Made by a program: the position numbers and the translations under genes
Notes under the pieces: model-generated
Told to the model about the DNA's origin: nothing
What the model saw: only the letters and a program-made list of their open reading frames with translations
The model's database searches: none
Shown here: one piece after another, positions 8,706 to 17,143 of the stretch
Layout: every line of letters starts with the position of its first letter
How positions within the stretch are numbered: position 1 is the stretch's first letter
NCBI GenBank assembly: GCA_964019055.1
Contig: OZ025218.1
Location: forward strand, 4,176,169-4,240,168
Length of the DNA: 64,000 nucleotides
Reading direction: 5' to 3'
From: Anthopleura xanthogrammica
Taxonomy: Eukaryota; Cnidaria; Anthozoa; Actiniaria; Actiniidae

Positions 8706-9302
8706 CTAAATGAGTTCTTCCTTCATCTCCTTCCTTAACTCTTCGATGTCGAATACTTTTTTTTGCGAACATTCTTCATTCTTTTTCATCCTAATCTCTC
8801 CCCTAAGTCTCTCATACTTCCCCATTTCAGCAAGGATAAGAGTAAACTCTCCCTCGCTAATCCTGTTGTCCTTCAAAGCTTTCGAGACAAGATCGTTAAT
8901 ACTATTAAGCTTAGAACGAATGAGCTGAACAGTCTTCTCATGCTTGCTTACTTTTACAGTCAGCTTCTTAACAGCCATCCCACACAAGACCGAAACAACC
9001 CCCATAAAACCCCCCACCGCAGACAATGGGATCCCAACTGCCAATCCAGGACCCGTAAGTGATGTACCAACGCCCCCCATCGTGAACAAAACAGAAAGAC
9101 CTCCTGAGGCCATTGAGGAACTATGGAAAAACGACCTCCATCGTGAATACTTCTTGCGCACCTTTTCGTAACGATCGCGCTCGCTTTCTAGCTTCATGAG
9201 TACACCATTAGCCTTGTGTAGTCTAAAATCCTCACCATCGGTGAATTCTGGGGCAGTTGGATATAACCTTGGTGCTGTTGTCTTTATGTCGTTATCCACC
9301 AT
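8706..9302 (-). CDS. Polinton membrane-active late protein, 198 aa
   Basis: Starts MVDNDIK, then a short N-terminal tail with LYPTAPE and DFRLHK. A charged helix (LMKLESERDRYEKVRKKYSRW) precedes two or three Gly-rich hydrophobic stretches (SGGLSVLFTMGGVGTSLTG, AVGIPLSAVGGFMGVVSVL) and then a conserved helical C-terminus (KHEKTVQLIRSKLNSINDLV, LSKAL...NRISEGEFTLIL). The layout resembles membrane-inserting or lysis-type virion proteins. The family is common in cnidarian Polintons by my recollection, and its molecular role is not established. Homologue in E2 at 35638-36257, which has a homopolymer frameshift. Intact here. Confidence 0.75.
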   Translation of the reverse strand: MVDNDIKTTAPRLYPTAPEFTDGEDFRLHKANGVLMKLESERDRYEKVRKKYSRWRSFFHSSSMASGGLSVLFTMGGVGTSLTGPGLAVGIPLSAVGGFMGVVSVLCGMAVKKLTVKVSKHEKTVQLIRSKLNSINDLVSKALKDNRISEGEFTLILAEMGKYERLRGEIRMKKNEECSQKKVFDIEELRKEMKEELI

Positions 9303-9324
9303 TTTATGTATTACCTTACTATTC

Positions 9325-10040
9325 TTATGTGATTTCTACGGAAATCATCATTGGGTATACTCCATCACGGATGGTATTGTTGTTAGTATCTGTAATCCAA
9401 AATCTGATACTACTGATCTTTTCTCCCAAAATGGGGGTAGCGGGGGTATTGTTTATGGTATGTGATACGTTTTCACCAAGATCCCCCACATCTATTAGGG
9501 AAAGCATTTGGGAAGGAGCGAATGTCCTGTATGATAATGAGTCACGTTTTTCGTCGGATAGGACATGAAAGGAATTCACGAGGCTACAATGGAGACAAAG
9601 AACGGTAGGGGATTCCTTAATATTTATCGGGTGTTATCTCTCTTTGTTGCTATCCAAAGGTAGGGTCTTAGGTATCCACAAAAAAGAGGCTAAGTTGGGG
9701 CTTATATAGTCACGCCCTCTTGACTAGCCACCAGGTAATATTTCACTTCACTTTTTGGAGTACCTTTTTTTCCCCTGGGTTCCACAGTCAAGCGAACAGT
9801 TTTATGTTCACCCCTCGCTTCCTCAGCAGCTGATATGAGACTATTCAGGTAATAATTCCCCTGAAGAATCCTAAGAGAAATCTTTCCATTAGGATCATAC
9901 ACCAATCCTTCTCCCATGAGATCATAGAGTCTATTCTTGAACATATAACTCAACAACGTCATCTTACACTTCCCACTTATGGGAAACTCCAACCAAAACG
10001 TCTCATCCGGCTTCCTTAATTTCACATAAAATCTTGTCAT
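9325..10040 (-). pseudogene. candidate minor capsid protein, broken
   Basis: Two ORFs, 10040-9702 (MTRFYVKLRKPDETFWLEFP) and 9579-9325 (ending RFWITDTNNNTIRDGVYPMM), match the two ends of the intact 230-aa E2 protein at 34923-35615. The region between has a frameshift near 9700 and a stop near 9630. The beta-rich sequence and late position fit a single-jelly-roll minor capsid (penton) protein, but this is inference without a structure search. The first ORF ends in YYLVASQEGVTI, unlike E2, so the middle has also diverged. Confidence 0.65.
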
Positions 10041-10070
10041 TTATGTCCTTTATCCTTATCTCTTATATCC

Positions 10071-10944
10071 TTATCTCCTTTGCTTCTTATATTGCTCAAC
10101 GACATACGCCACCACCGCCAAGATCAACAACCACGCGTTATTACCCAAAAACTTCACAACCTCTCCCGCCGTCTTGAATATAAACGAAGTAATAGCGCCT
10201 ATCAATCCAGGTAACACCCCCGCCAACTTTTTACCCACATTTTTCAACCCCTTCCCCATGGCGAGTAGTCCTGACTTAAGCTTGGAAAGGATGACTCCAA
10301 CTACGGCAAGGGTGGCTGCTAGTACGGAAGCTAGGCTGATTTTCCCTCCATACTTCTTGAAGATCTCTTCGTTCCACGGTATTAGGATCGTTCTCCTCAT
10401 TCAACCTTTCGATCTCTTCTTCATCTTTGCTATTTTCCTCCTCATTATAAGCAAGAATCTTCTCCTTTGTTGGACCCATCTTATCCTTCAGAGTCTGTGG
10501 TAATTTAGGATCTTCGAAGTCCCACCACGTGTTCCTACTTCCAGCCAATCTTATCTGAGGTCGCCCATCTTCCATCCTAGTAAGATTCTTATTAGAAGCC
10601 TCATTGAAGAATGGGTGCTTGTCCTTTATCATATCACTAGCGTCCTTCATTTTCCCAACCTCCAACCTTTGCCTTATGTTACTCAGATTATACTCTTGGA
10701 TCTTATCACGGAGTCTACTACTATATGTATCATTATCCTCGCCGGATGTTCTCACATAGCCCTCTAATTCGCTACGACTCATGGTCCTTCCTTTAGTCGA
10801 AAAGAAGTGACTAACTCTCTCGATCTTATCCTCCTTACTCATATCCTTATCCTGCAATAAGAATTCTAAGTCATCATTGTCGATATCGATACGTCCCTCT
10901 TCCATAATTGGGTCAACATATGTACCTTCTCCAGCTTCTGCCAT
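10071..10944 (-). pseudogene. late membrane protein with long acidic N-terminus, frameshifted
   Basis: The N-terminal ORF 10944-10276 (MAEAGEGTYVDPIMEEGRID) carries an acidic, helical region with FLLQDKDMSKEDKIERV and SGEDNDTYSSRLR. The second ORF, 10400-10071, carries YGGKISLASVLAATLAVVGV, an amphipathic Gly/Lys segment, and a C-terminal membrane helix (NAWLLILAVVAYVVEQYKK). The E2 counterpart (34336-34909) shows these are one protein; here a single-base shift near 10385 separates them. Probably a virion membrane-interacting protein; role inferred from the two hydrophobic segments only. The N-terminal block is duplicated as separate genes in E2. Confidence 0.65.
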
Positions 10945-10947
10945 ATT

Positions 10948-11508
10948 TTATATTACTCTAGAAATAACGAACGTTAAAGCCAAGATTCCTCCACCCACAA
11001 AAATTATCTCATACTGCTTCTGTTGCTTGTTTGGTCTGCAATAATCTGAGAACTTAGGTTTCGGATTAGTCTTAAGAAAAGGAATGGGTTTGGACTGGGA
11101 AGACATGGGATGAGTCTTAGCATAGAGCAAAAAATCTTCATCTGTTTCTTTCATGATTCTTCGTGCTCTCTTTAAACTCTCATATCGTAACTCCATTGAA
11201 TCCCTATACTCTTGTCTCTTCTTTTCCCACTCCCCCAAATCCCTCTGATACTTCTCCAAGGCCTTATCATGACGAATTTTTTCCGTCATCGGATTGCCCC
11301 CACCTGCTATTGTCCTAGCCAAATAAGACCCTCCTATGAATGCCGCTGCATTAACTACGGCACCAAAAATCGACAACCCCATACTTCTAACTGCTTCGGC
11401 AGCACCCGCTTTTGCTTTGGCAGCACCCGCGCCTGCTTCCATGCCTTCCCCTGCAGCACTCATACCTGCAGCACCCACTTCGGCTCCAGCTATTGCTATA
11501 GACGCCAT
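10948..11508 (-). CDS. conserved late protein with Ala/Gly N-terminus and C-terminal helix
   Basis: The frame opens at 11520 (MKDKMASI), but the second ATG (11508) is preferred because GATAAAATGG matches the late-gene ATAAA-ATG context. Order: a long Ala/Gly-rich low-complexity stretch, a hydrophobic segment (GAVVNAAAFIGGSYLAR), a charged coiled-coil-like helix (KALEKYQRDLGEWEKKRQEY...), the motif DEDFLLYAKTHP, Pro-rich KPKFSDYCRPNKQQKQYE, and a C-terminal membrane helix GGGILALTFVISRV. Homologue at 33174-33680 in E2. Conserved in animal Polintons by my recollection; function unknown. The CATGCCTTCCC copy at 11440-11450 lies in the Ala/Gly region. Confidence 0.7.
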   Translation of the reverse strand: MASIAIAGAEVGAAGMSAAGEGMEAGAGAAKAKAGAAEAVRSMGLSIFGAVVNAAAFIGGSYLARTIAGGGNPMTEKIRHDKALEKYQRDLGEWEKKRQEYRDSMELRYESLKRARRIMKETDEDFLLYAKTHPMSSQSKPIPFLKTNPKPKFSDYCRPNKQQKQYEIIFVGGGILALTFVISRVI

Positions 11509-11561
11509 TTTATCTTTCATTGAGAAAGATAAGTGTTTAGGTGTTTTTTATGATGGGATCC

Positions 11562-11786
11562 TTAGACTGGGAACTTCTTCGTTTCTAGGTAGTCCTTCAA
11601 ATACATGGAGCCCGCAAGCGCGGCTACCCACTTACCATAGTTCGTCAAGCTAGTGGATGGATCGCTGAGGAATGACTCTTTTGTCATCTTCTTTCCTAAG
11701 TATCCTATCCCCGCAGCAATCCCAATCATTACTGCGGATTCCTTGATCTTTTTCAGAGTCTCGTTTTCTTTGTCTTTGTCTGGCAT
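11562..11786 (-). CDS. small two-helix membrane protein, 74 aa
   Basis: A 74-aa protein with two hydrophobic segments (SAVMIGIAAGIGYLG and WVAALAGSMYLKDYL) separated by KKMTKESFLSDPSTSLTNY. It is highly similar to the 76-aa E2 protein at 32893-33123 and lies at the same place between the two neighbouring late genes, so it is a real conserved gene despite its size. No function known. An ATAAA-type sequence (AAATAAAAGG) sits directly upstream of the ATG. Confidence 0.7.
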   Translation of the reverse strand: MPDKDKENETLKKIKESAVMIGIAAGIGYLGKKMTKESFLSDPSTSLTNYGKWVAALAGSMYLKDYLETKKFPV

Positions 11787-11826
11787 ACCTTTTATTTGAT
11801 GGGCTTATCATCGCTTATATGATTTT

Positions 11827-12267
11827 TTATCCTCCCGGTCCTTCCATTCCTATCATGGGTTTTGGTTTATGGGTTGTGTCTTGTGTGGGTTGAGTCGTTG
11901 ATGGGGAAGGCACGGGCATGGGAGTGTTTTCCATTGGGCTGGGAGTGGATGGGGGTGGAGAAGGCTCGGGGGTGGTAGTCTTTTTCCACTTAAAATATAG
12001 ATCAGCGACTGTCAGTGTTATTCCTATGATGGATAATATACTAGTCAAGCTGAGTTCGGGTATCCATATTCCCCCCGCAACCTCTTCCATATCAGGATTC
12101 TTTTCCGAAGCTTTCTTTTCCGAAGCTTCCTTTGCTTGCAAAGCTTGTTTTGCTCTCCTATTATAATCCGCTAATTTTTTTCCGGCGGCCACCTTTTTGG
12201 GATCTTTTTCCCGAACGACCATTTGCGGTTCTTTTGTAATTCGTCCTTCATCACCATTTTCTGTCAT
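11827..12267 (-). CDS. late protein with KDPKKVAAGKKLADYN motif and one membrane helix
   Basis: 146 aa. The N-terminal basic region contains REKDPKKVAAGKKLADYN and a charged Ala/Lys helix. A single membrane segment follows (SLTSILSIIGITLTVADLYF), then a Pro/Ser/Thr-rich tail ending GMEGPGG. The tail overlies dispersed GGGAAGGCAC sequence (11903-11913). Homologue at 32391-32849 in E2 with conserved N-terminus and helix but a differently repeated tail. Likely type II or III membrane protein; function unknown. Confidence 0.7.
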   Translation of the reverse strand: MTENGDEGRITKEPQMVVREKDPKKVAAGKKLADYNRRAKQALQAKEASEKKASEKNPDMEEVAGGIWIPELSLTSILSIIGITLTVADLYFKWKKTTTPEPSPPPSTPSPMENTPMPVPSPSTTQPTQDTTHKPKPMIGMEGPGG

Positions 12268-12290
12268 CTTTATTACTTATCAACAAATGC

Positions 12291-12881
12291 TTAAGTCTCG
12301 CTTAAGTCTTGCTCAGGAGGTTCAACAAACTGCGGAAATGAAGGAGATCCAAAAATCCTATTTGCCTCTATCTTAATATGTTTACCAACTTGGAAAAGGA
12401 AGTCTGCTAATGCTATAAATCTTCCTCCTTTCAAAGCAAGATATCCGACATCGTTGCTTACTCTTTCTCTCAGGAACTCATCCTCCTGCAAGTCTTTGCT
12501 GAGCTCTTTTTTATCGTCAATCGGAAGTGTGCGCGAGATGACCTCTACTGCTACTCCTTGAAGTACATTCATTAACCCATTCGTCATCTTAATCCCCGTG
12601 GCGGTCTGATATCTGTTATAGTATTTCTTGACGTCCTTTGGGGGTAATTTTTTGATGTCCCCTAAGCTTAGATTGCCCCCCGTATATTCCTTTATGGTTC
12701 CTAATACGGCAAGCATGGAAAGTTGTTCCCGCTTTTCCTCCAACTCTTCATCGATGTCCATGGAGGAATGGGAAGGCATGGAGGAATGGGAAGGCATGTC
12801 TTTTACTTCTTGTGAAGATAAACTTGGAAGGCATGTGGAAGGCTCTGACTCATTATCGTATTGTTCCATAATGGATGTCAT
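12291..12881 (-). CDS. conserved late helical protein (DVKKYYNRYQ family), 196 aa
   Basis: Acidic, Ser-rich N-terminus, then EELEEKREQLSMLAVLG, LSLGDIKKLPPKDVKKYYNRYQTA, ISRTLPIDDKKEL and GYLALKGGRFIALADFLFQVGKH. The family recurs in animal Polintons between ATPase and small membrane genes; no biochemical role is known to me. Two adjacent GGGAAGGCATG copies (12770-12798) encode the repeated MPSHSSMPSHSSM near the N-terminus, showing that the DNA motif is tolerated in coding sequence. The E2 locus has two tandem copies (31271-31734 broken, 31784-32356 intact). ATAAAATAAGG precedes the ATG. Confidence 0.7.
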   Translation of the reverse strand: MTSIMEQYDNESEPSTCLPSLSSQEVKDMPSHSSMPSHSSMDIDEELEEKREQLSMLAVLGTIKEYTGGNLSLGDIKKLPPKDVKKYYNRYQTATGIKMTNGLMNVLQGVAVEVISRTLPIDDKKELSKDLQEDEFLRERVSNDVGYLALKGGRFIALADFLFQVGKHIKIEANRIFGSPSFPQFVEPPEQDLSET

Positions 12882-12897
12882 CCTTATTTTATCATCA

Positions 12898-14785
12898 TCA
12901 ATATATACTTAGGCCGGGTATCTCGACATAGGACTGATGGGGATGCCTCAAACAGAAACATACCCTGGAGTATCTTTCCTGCTTTAATATCTTCATAAAG
13001 GTCTTCTTATCTTCGGGGTCCAAACCCCCTCCAAATTCTTGGAATAGAGGCTTTGCACCATCACGTGACTCGCGTAGCGTCGGTTAGCAACGGTAACTAC
13101 GCCGCCATGACAGGAGGCATGTCAACCATAACAAAGTATAGTAACGAACGCGATTAGAAAAGTTTTTTGTGTTGTTGGATGTGGAAAACGCTCTGAAAGA
13201 GACACAAATGTCAGAATTTTTAAAGTTCCGAAGCAGATCTAGCATTAAAGCTAAAAAACAAGATGGATTTTAAAGCGAAGACGAAAAAAATTGCTTGCAA
13301 ACATACGACGAGAGGCTGTTTCGAAAGGGCAAGTTGTTTTCAAAGTGCAACTAGCTTATTCCTTCAAATAAATTGAGTGGTACAAATTATTCGAAATCGA
13401 TTATTTTTGCTTTGTTTATCTAGGAGAACCAGCAAAAACCTACGACGAAACTCACTGGACTCCTAAATCGATCGCGATGGGTCACGCGCATCTTGTTCTG
13501 TTTCTCAATTAGCCAAAGTTTCTTCGCTAAAAAGGCACAACCGTTCGATGGAAAGATCTTTGAAAAATACCAATGCACACTTTGAACAAGCCCTGGTTAA
13601 CAGTAATAAAGAAAATTCATGTTGCAATCAGTTGCAGATTCGAGTTGTCCGAACTAGCTCCTCCATCTCTGTCTCTTGCACGTGTTTCTTTGGGAAAGTT
13701 TGTATGAATATTTTATGTATTACTGTTATCTAGGGCTTGTTCAAAGCGCAGTCGCCTTTTCAAAGATCTTTCCATTGAACGGTTGTGCCTTTTTGTCCTT
13801 TTTAGCTAAAAAACTTTGGCTGATTGAGAAACAGAACAAGATGTGTGACCCAGCGCGATCGTAGGACCTCAGTCTAGACGAGTTTCATCGTAGGCTTTTG
13901 CTGGTTCTCCTAGATAAACAAAGCAAAAAAACATCGATTTCTAATTGTACCACTCAATTTATTTGAAGGAATAAGCTAGTTGCATTGTGAAAACAACTTG
14001 GTGAAAGTGAAGCCAGCAAACAATCGGGGTTCTTAACTTGCCATTTCGAAACAGCCTCTCGTCGTATGTTTGCAAGCTATTTTTTCGTCTTCGCTTCAAA
14101 AAATCTCGTGATTTTTCTTCTTGATGCTTGAACTGCTTCGGAACGTTAAAAAAATTGACATTTGTATCTCTTTCAGAGCTTTTTCCACATCCAACAACAC
14201 CAAAAACTTTTCTAATCGCGTTCGTTACTATACTTTGTTATGGTTGACATGCCTCCTGTCATGGCGGCGTAGTTACCGTTGCTAACCGACGCTACGCGAG
14301 TCACGTGATGGTGCAAAGCCTCTATAGTATCCTATTCGCTGATTGACTTGGGCTATAAAACGAAACGATACACGAGACATTTTCGCGGAAGGGTTTTGCT
14401 ATTGAGGTAATTTGTTGAGTCAAAACCCAAATGGAGATCTTGTCATGCCTTCCCGAAAGTCCCATCCTAACGAAGTCATTTGACCTCTGTTATAACTCTT
14501 TTGAGAAAGCACAATCATCCAAAATAATTAGGGTGTCGTGTCCCGAAAATAGCTTATTACAACTGGAAAGTAGATCACATATCTCATTCACGTCATCTGC
14601 CTTGGGTGATAGGATGATGAATCTGGGATCGTTTTTGGCGAAGCCTCGATAAGTAATCCACATATGTATTCGAATACGTATCGGAAACTATTTTTTAAGG
14701 TATCTACTAGATATTGAGTCTTCCCACAATTCGTGGGACCCGTTATGATACAGTGAAAGGGTGTACTATCTTTTAGTTCCTCCAT
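12898..14785 (-). pseudogene. packaging ATPase (FtsK/HerA-A32 type) interrupted by fold-back element
   Basis: Begins MEELKDSTPFHCIITGPTNC with an intact Walker A (GPTNCGKT). A frameshift near 14650 follows. The reading then continues through the Walker B region (LIILDDCAFSKEL) and SGRHDKISIWVLTQQ, up to codons for NRIL at 14325. There a 1.28-kb palindromic transposon is inserted; the remaining C-terminus (FQEFGG to PGLSIY) lies at 13044-12898. The intact E2 gene (30616-31251) shows the join is in frame. The family translocates viral DNA into capsids; this copy cannot encode a full protein. Confidence 0.85.
13045..14324. mobile_element. fold-back (palindromic) THAP transposon relic
   Basis: 1280-bp element with long inverted arms (about 13045-13605 and 13730-14324) around a roughly 125-bp loop. 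Its ends are TAGAGGCTTTGCACC and the reverse complement. Both arms encode the start of a THAP zinc finger (KVFCVVGCGKRSERDTNV on the left arm, with Cys replaced by Gly on the right), followed by stops. THAP domains occur in P-element and Kolobok transposases and host proteins. Comparison with the uninterrupted E2 ATPase gene shows either no target-site duplication or at most TA. Confidence 0.75.
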
Positions 14786-14832
14786 CCTTATTTATTATAT
14801 CATAACCATCGCCTTAGTACCTATTTATCGCA

Positions 14833-16079
14833 TCAATACCAGTTTTGCTTAAAGTTCCTATTCTCGAACTCCACCAACCCATCTGCTACGACAAACAAGT
14901 AACACGTCATTTCCTCATCTTCCGTACCCGCAGTTCTCTTGATAAGTAGCTTCATCCCACCTTTCGTGGCGTCCGAAATAAGTCCGTTACCATGGATATT
15001 CGCATCAGGATAAGTCCTCAAGTCAATCCACAAGGCAAACTTGTCCTCGTAAAACTCTTTTGGACTATTATTATCACTCGATCCATATCGCATCACAATC
15101 GACTCCAAAAAGTCTGTTGGTATCATGCCGTCGGAATACAACTTATGAGGCACACTATTCACGTTGATCTCTACCTTGGTAATATTGGGGTTCGTGAATT
15201 TTTCTGAGCCCCTAGCGCCGGCTATATATGGTTCAGTGAATACCATTAGGATCCCCGTCATCGATCTTAGGGGTAAGTTGATCTGTTCGTTGATTACGGT
15301 GGTGGTCTTCTTGTTGATGGGGAAGGTTTTATGCATCGTTACGTTCTCATAAAAGAACCCCCTACCCACCTCATAGCTGCTTAATGCTTCGTTTGCGAGA
15401 GATTCGCTGGTGATGGTCTCGTACTCTAGTTGTAGGTTGGATAGGGTATACTTTGCGTCCTCTTGGGTTGAGGTTACGATTTTTGCGCTTCCTGCAAGAG
15501 TAAACTGGAGGAGTAGGGTATCTATTAGCCCGTTGGAATAATATACTCCATGATAGTTGAGGATCGTGTGGGATATGGGGATTCTGTATCGTGTCCCATA
15601 GATCGTAGCTAAAGCCACTTCTACAGAATCATCCTCAGTCTTATCTCCAGCTGCCGTCCTTAGTTTCCTCATGTTTTCTGACGAGATCCCTTCTCTTAGC
15701 CTATTCTTTCGTTCTTCCTTTGAGAGGAATAAGTCACCATAAGTTTGGTAGAGGTCATATCGGATCAAATGTTCTATTGGTCGTCCACCAAACGAGACTT
15801 TCATCTGTTCGATGAGTTTCTTACCCAGGTTATTAACTACGGTCTTATTTACATCTTTGGTGACTCCATCCTTCAAAGTGAGAGTCACCAGGAGTGCCAC
15901 GCTTCCTGTTACGATGACCACATTATCCGGTAACTTGGGTATGAAGACATCCAGCGTTCGTCCAGGTTCAACCGTGGCTGGACTAAAGCTTATGCGATGA
16001 ATGTTTTTTTCTGCTTTGAGTCCATAGGCTTGTCTATAAGGTCGTAATACGTCGAGTTTTCTGAGATTGCTTGCGACAT
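14833..16079 (-). pseudogene. major capsid protein (double jelly-roll), near-complete with 5' frameshift
   Basis: About 415 codons from ATG 16079 (MSQAIS). A missing base near 16055 shifts the frame in the first ten codons; from there to 14833 the frame is open. Conserved pieces include NIHRISFSPATVEPGRTLDV, FGGRPIEHLIRYDLYQTYGD, YRIPISHTILNYHGVYYSNG, NLPLRSMTGILMVFTEP and KVEINVNSVPHKLYSDGMI. Position next to integrase and ATPase, size, and similarity to F54H12.2-like proteins support the Polinton major capsid protein, which forms hexon-like capsomers. The E2 copy lacks about 100 codons near the 3' end that are present here. Confidence 0.75.
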
Positions 16080-16123
16080 CCTTTTTCTTATTTATGTATT
16101 AACTAGTTACTCTCTTAGATACT
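16080..16123. promoter_or_regulatory. divergent capsid/integrase intergenic region with palindrome
   Basis: Only 44 bp separate the two divergent ATGs. It contains the perfect 10-bp palindrome TAACTAGTTA (16100-16109), also present at 29592-29601 in E2, and an ATAAATAAG late-type sequence on the capsid side. Confidence 0.5.
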
Positions 16124-17143
16124 ATGGAAGAAAAGCTTTCGAACGTATATTATTCAACCGAAGGATATTGGAAGGGATATTCGGCGATTTCGAAACTATC
16201 CCAAGCAACCGGCATTTCTGAAGAGATGACAAGAAAGTGGCTCATCAAGCAAGCCTTATTGCAAATATACCTACCTGCCCCCACATATATTCCCAGATTT
16301 CATTGGAACATTTCTACCCCCAATGAGATCCATCAAGCAGACTTACTATTTTTGCCTCATGATGTCATAAAGAAAAAGACGTATAAGTATGCTCTCGTTG
16401 TGGTGGATATTGCTTCTAGGTACATGGATGCGGAACCTTTGACTAAAAAATACTCCGCAGAAGTATCTAGGGCATTCGATAGTATTTATTCTAGGTCATT
16501 AGATTGGCCTGAAACTTTGATGGGTGACCCAGGAACAGAATTCATGGGGGAAGTCACAAAAGTTATGAAGAAACGCGTGATAAAAATTCAGAGATCAGAA
16601 GCTGGAAATCATAGAGCACAATCCCTCGTGGAGCGTGCTAATCGGACGTTAGCTGAGAAGCTATTTAGTCATCAGTATGCCCAAGAGATGGTCATGAACT
16701 CGGAAAGGGATGGGGAAGGCGAGAGATCCCGAGAATGGGTGGAACGACTTCCTGCTGTGATACGATCTATTAACAACGGAGTCAAGAGGATTACTGGGAA
16801 GACAGCAAGCAAGGCAATCAAGCTAGAGTCCGTTGAGACTAGGGATCCCACATACGAGAGACCCGTGGGAGTCAAAGAAAATAGGCTCCCTCCAGGGGTG
16901 AGTGTTCGATACTTATATGCTGCGGGGGAAGAGGAGGGGGGTCAACGACGTGCCACTGATCCCATTTGGTCTTTACAAGATTACGACCTATCGCGTGCAA
17001 CCATCAGTCCTAATCAACCTGTGCTTTATTATCTTTCTGAAGGGGCTCCTAAGCGTTCTTTTGTTAGGGAGGAATTACAGGTGATCTCTGAGGAGACGGA
17101 ACTACCGCCAAATAGTGTATTAAGATACGGTCCCGTTGATTAA
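16124..17143 (+). CDS. Polinton retrovirus-like integrase, 339 aa
   Basis: Integrates the linear element DNA into host chromosomes. Residues 10-50 look like a helix-turn-helix DNA-binding region (GYWKGYSAISKLSQATGIS). The RNase H-fold core has D73 (HQADLLFLP), D135 (DPGTEFMG) and E170 (SLVERANRT), with 34 residues between the last two, a DDE triad of the rve type. The C-terminal part (RYLYAAGEEEGG, PVLYYLSEGAPKRSFVREEL) fits a small beta-barrel domain. The frame is intact. The gene is divergent from the capsid gene and its 3' end overlaps the convergent PolB gene by 4 bp. 'F54H12.3-like' is the common database name for this family. Confidence 0.92.
   Translation: MEEKLSNVYYSTEGYWKGYSAISKLSQATGISEEMTRKWLIKQALLQIYLPAPTYIPRFHWNISTPNEIHQADLLFLPHDVIKKKTYKYALVVVDIASRYMDAEPLTKKYSAEVSRAFDSIYSRSLDWPETLMGDPGTEFMGEVTKVMKKRVIKIQRSEAGNHRAQSLVERANRTLAEKLFSHQYAQEMVMNSERDGEGERSREWVERLPAVIRSINNGVKRITGKTASKAIKLESVETRDPTYERPVGVKENRLPPGVSVRYLYAAGEEEGGQRRATDPIWSLQDYDLSRATISPNQPVLYYLSEGAPKRSFVREELQVISEETELPPNSVLRYGPVD

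Noticed and set aside
10276..10400. Programmed frameshift in the late membrane protein, since E1 and E2 both have split frames
   Set aside because: The breaks are at different positions (about 10385 in E1, about 34510 in E2) and no shared slippery sequence or structure is seen; independent mutations are simpler.
13548..13864. Small ORFs in the fold-back element
   Set aside because: They lie in the loop and inner arms, with no domain; only the outer-arm THAP start is recognisable.
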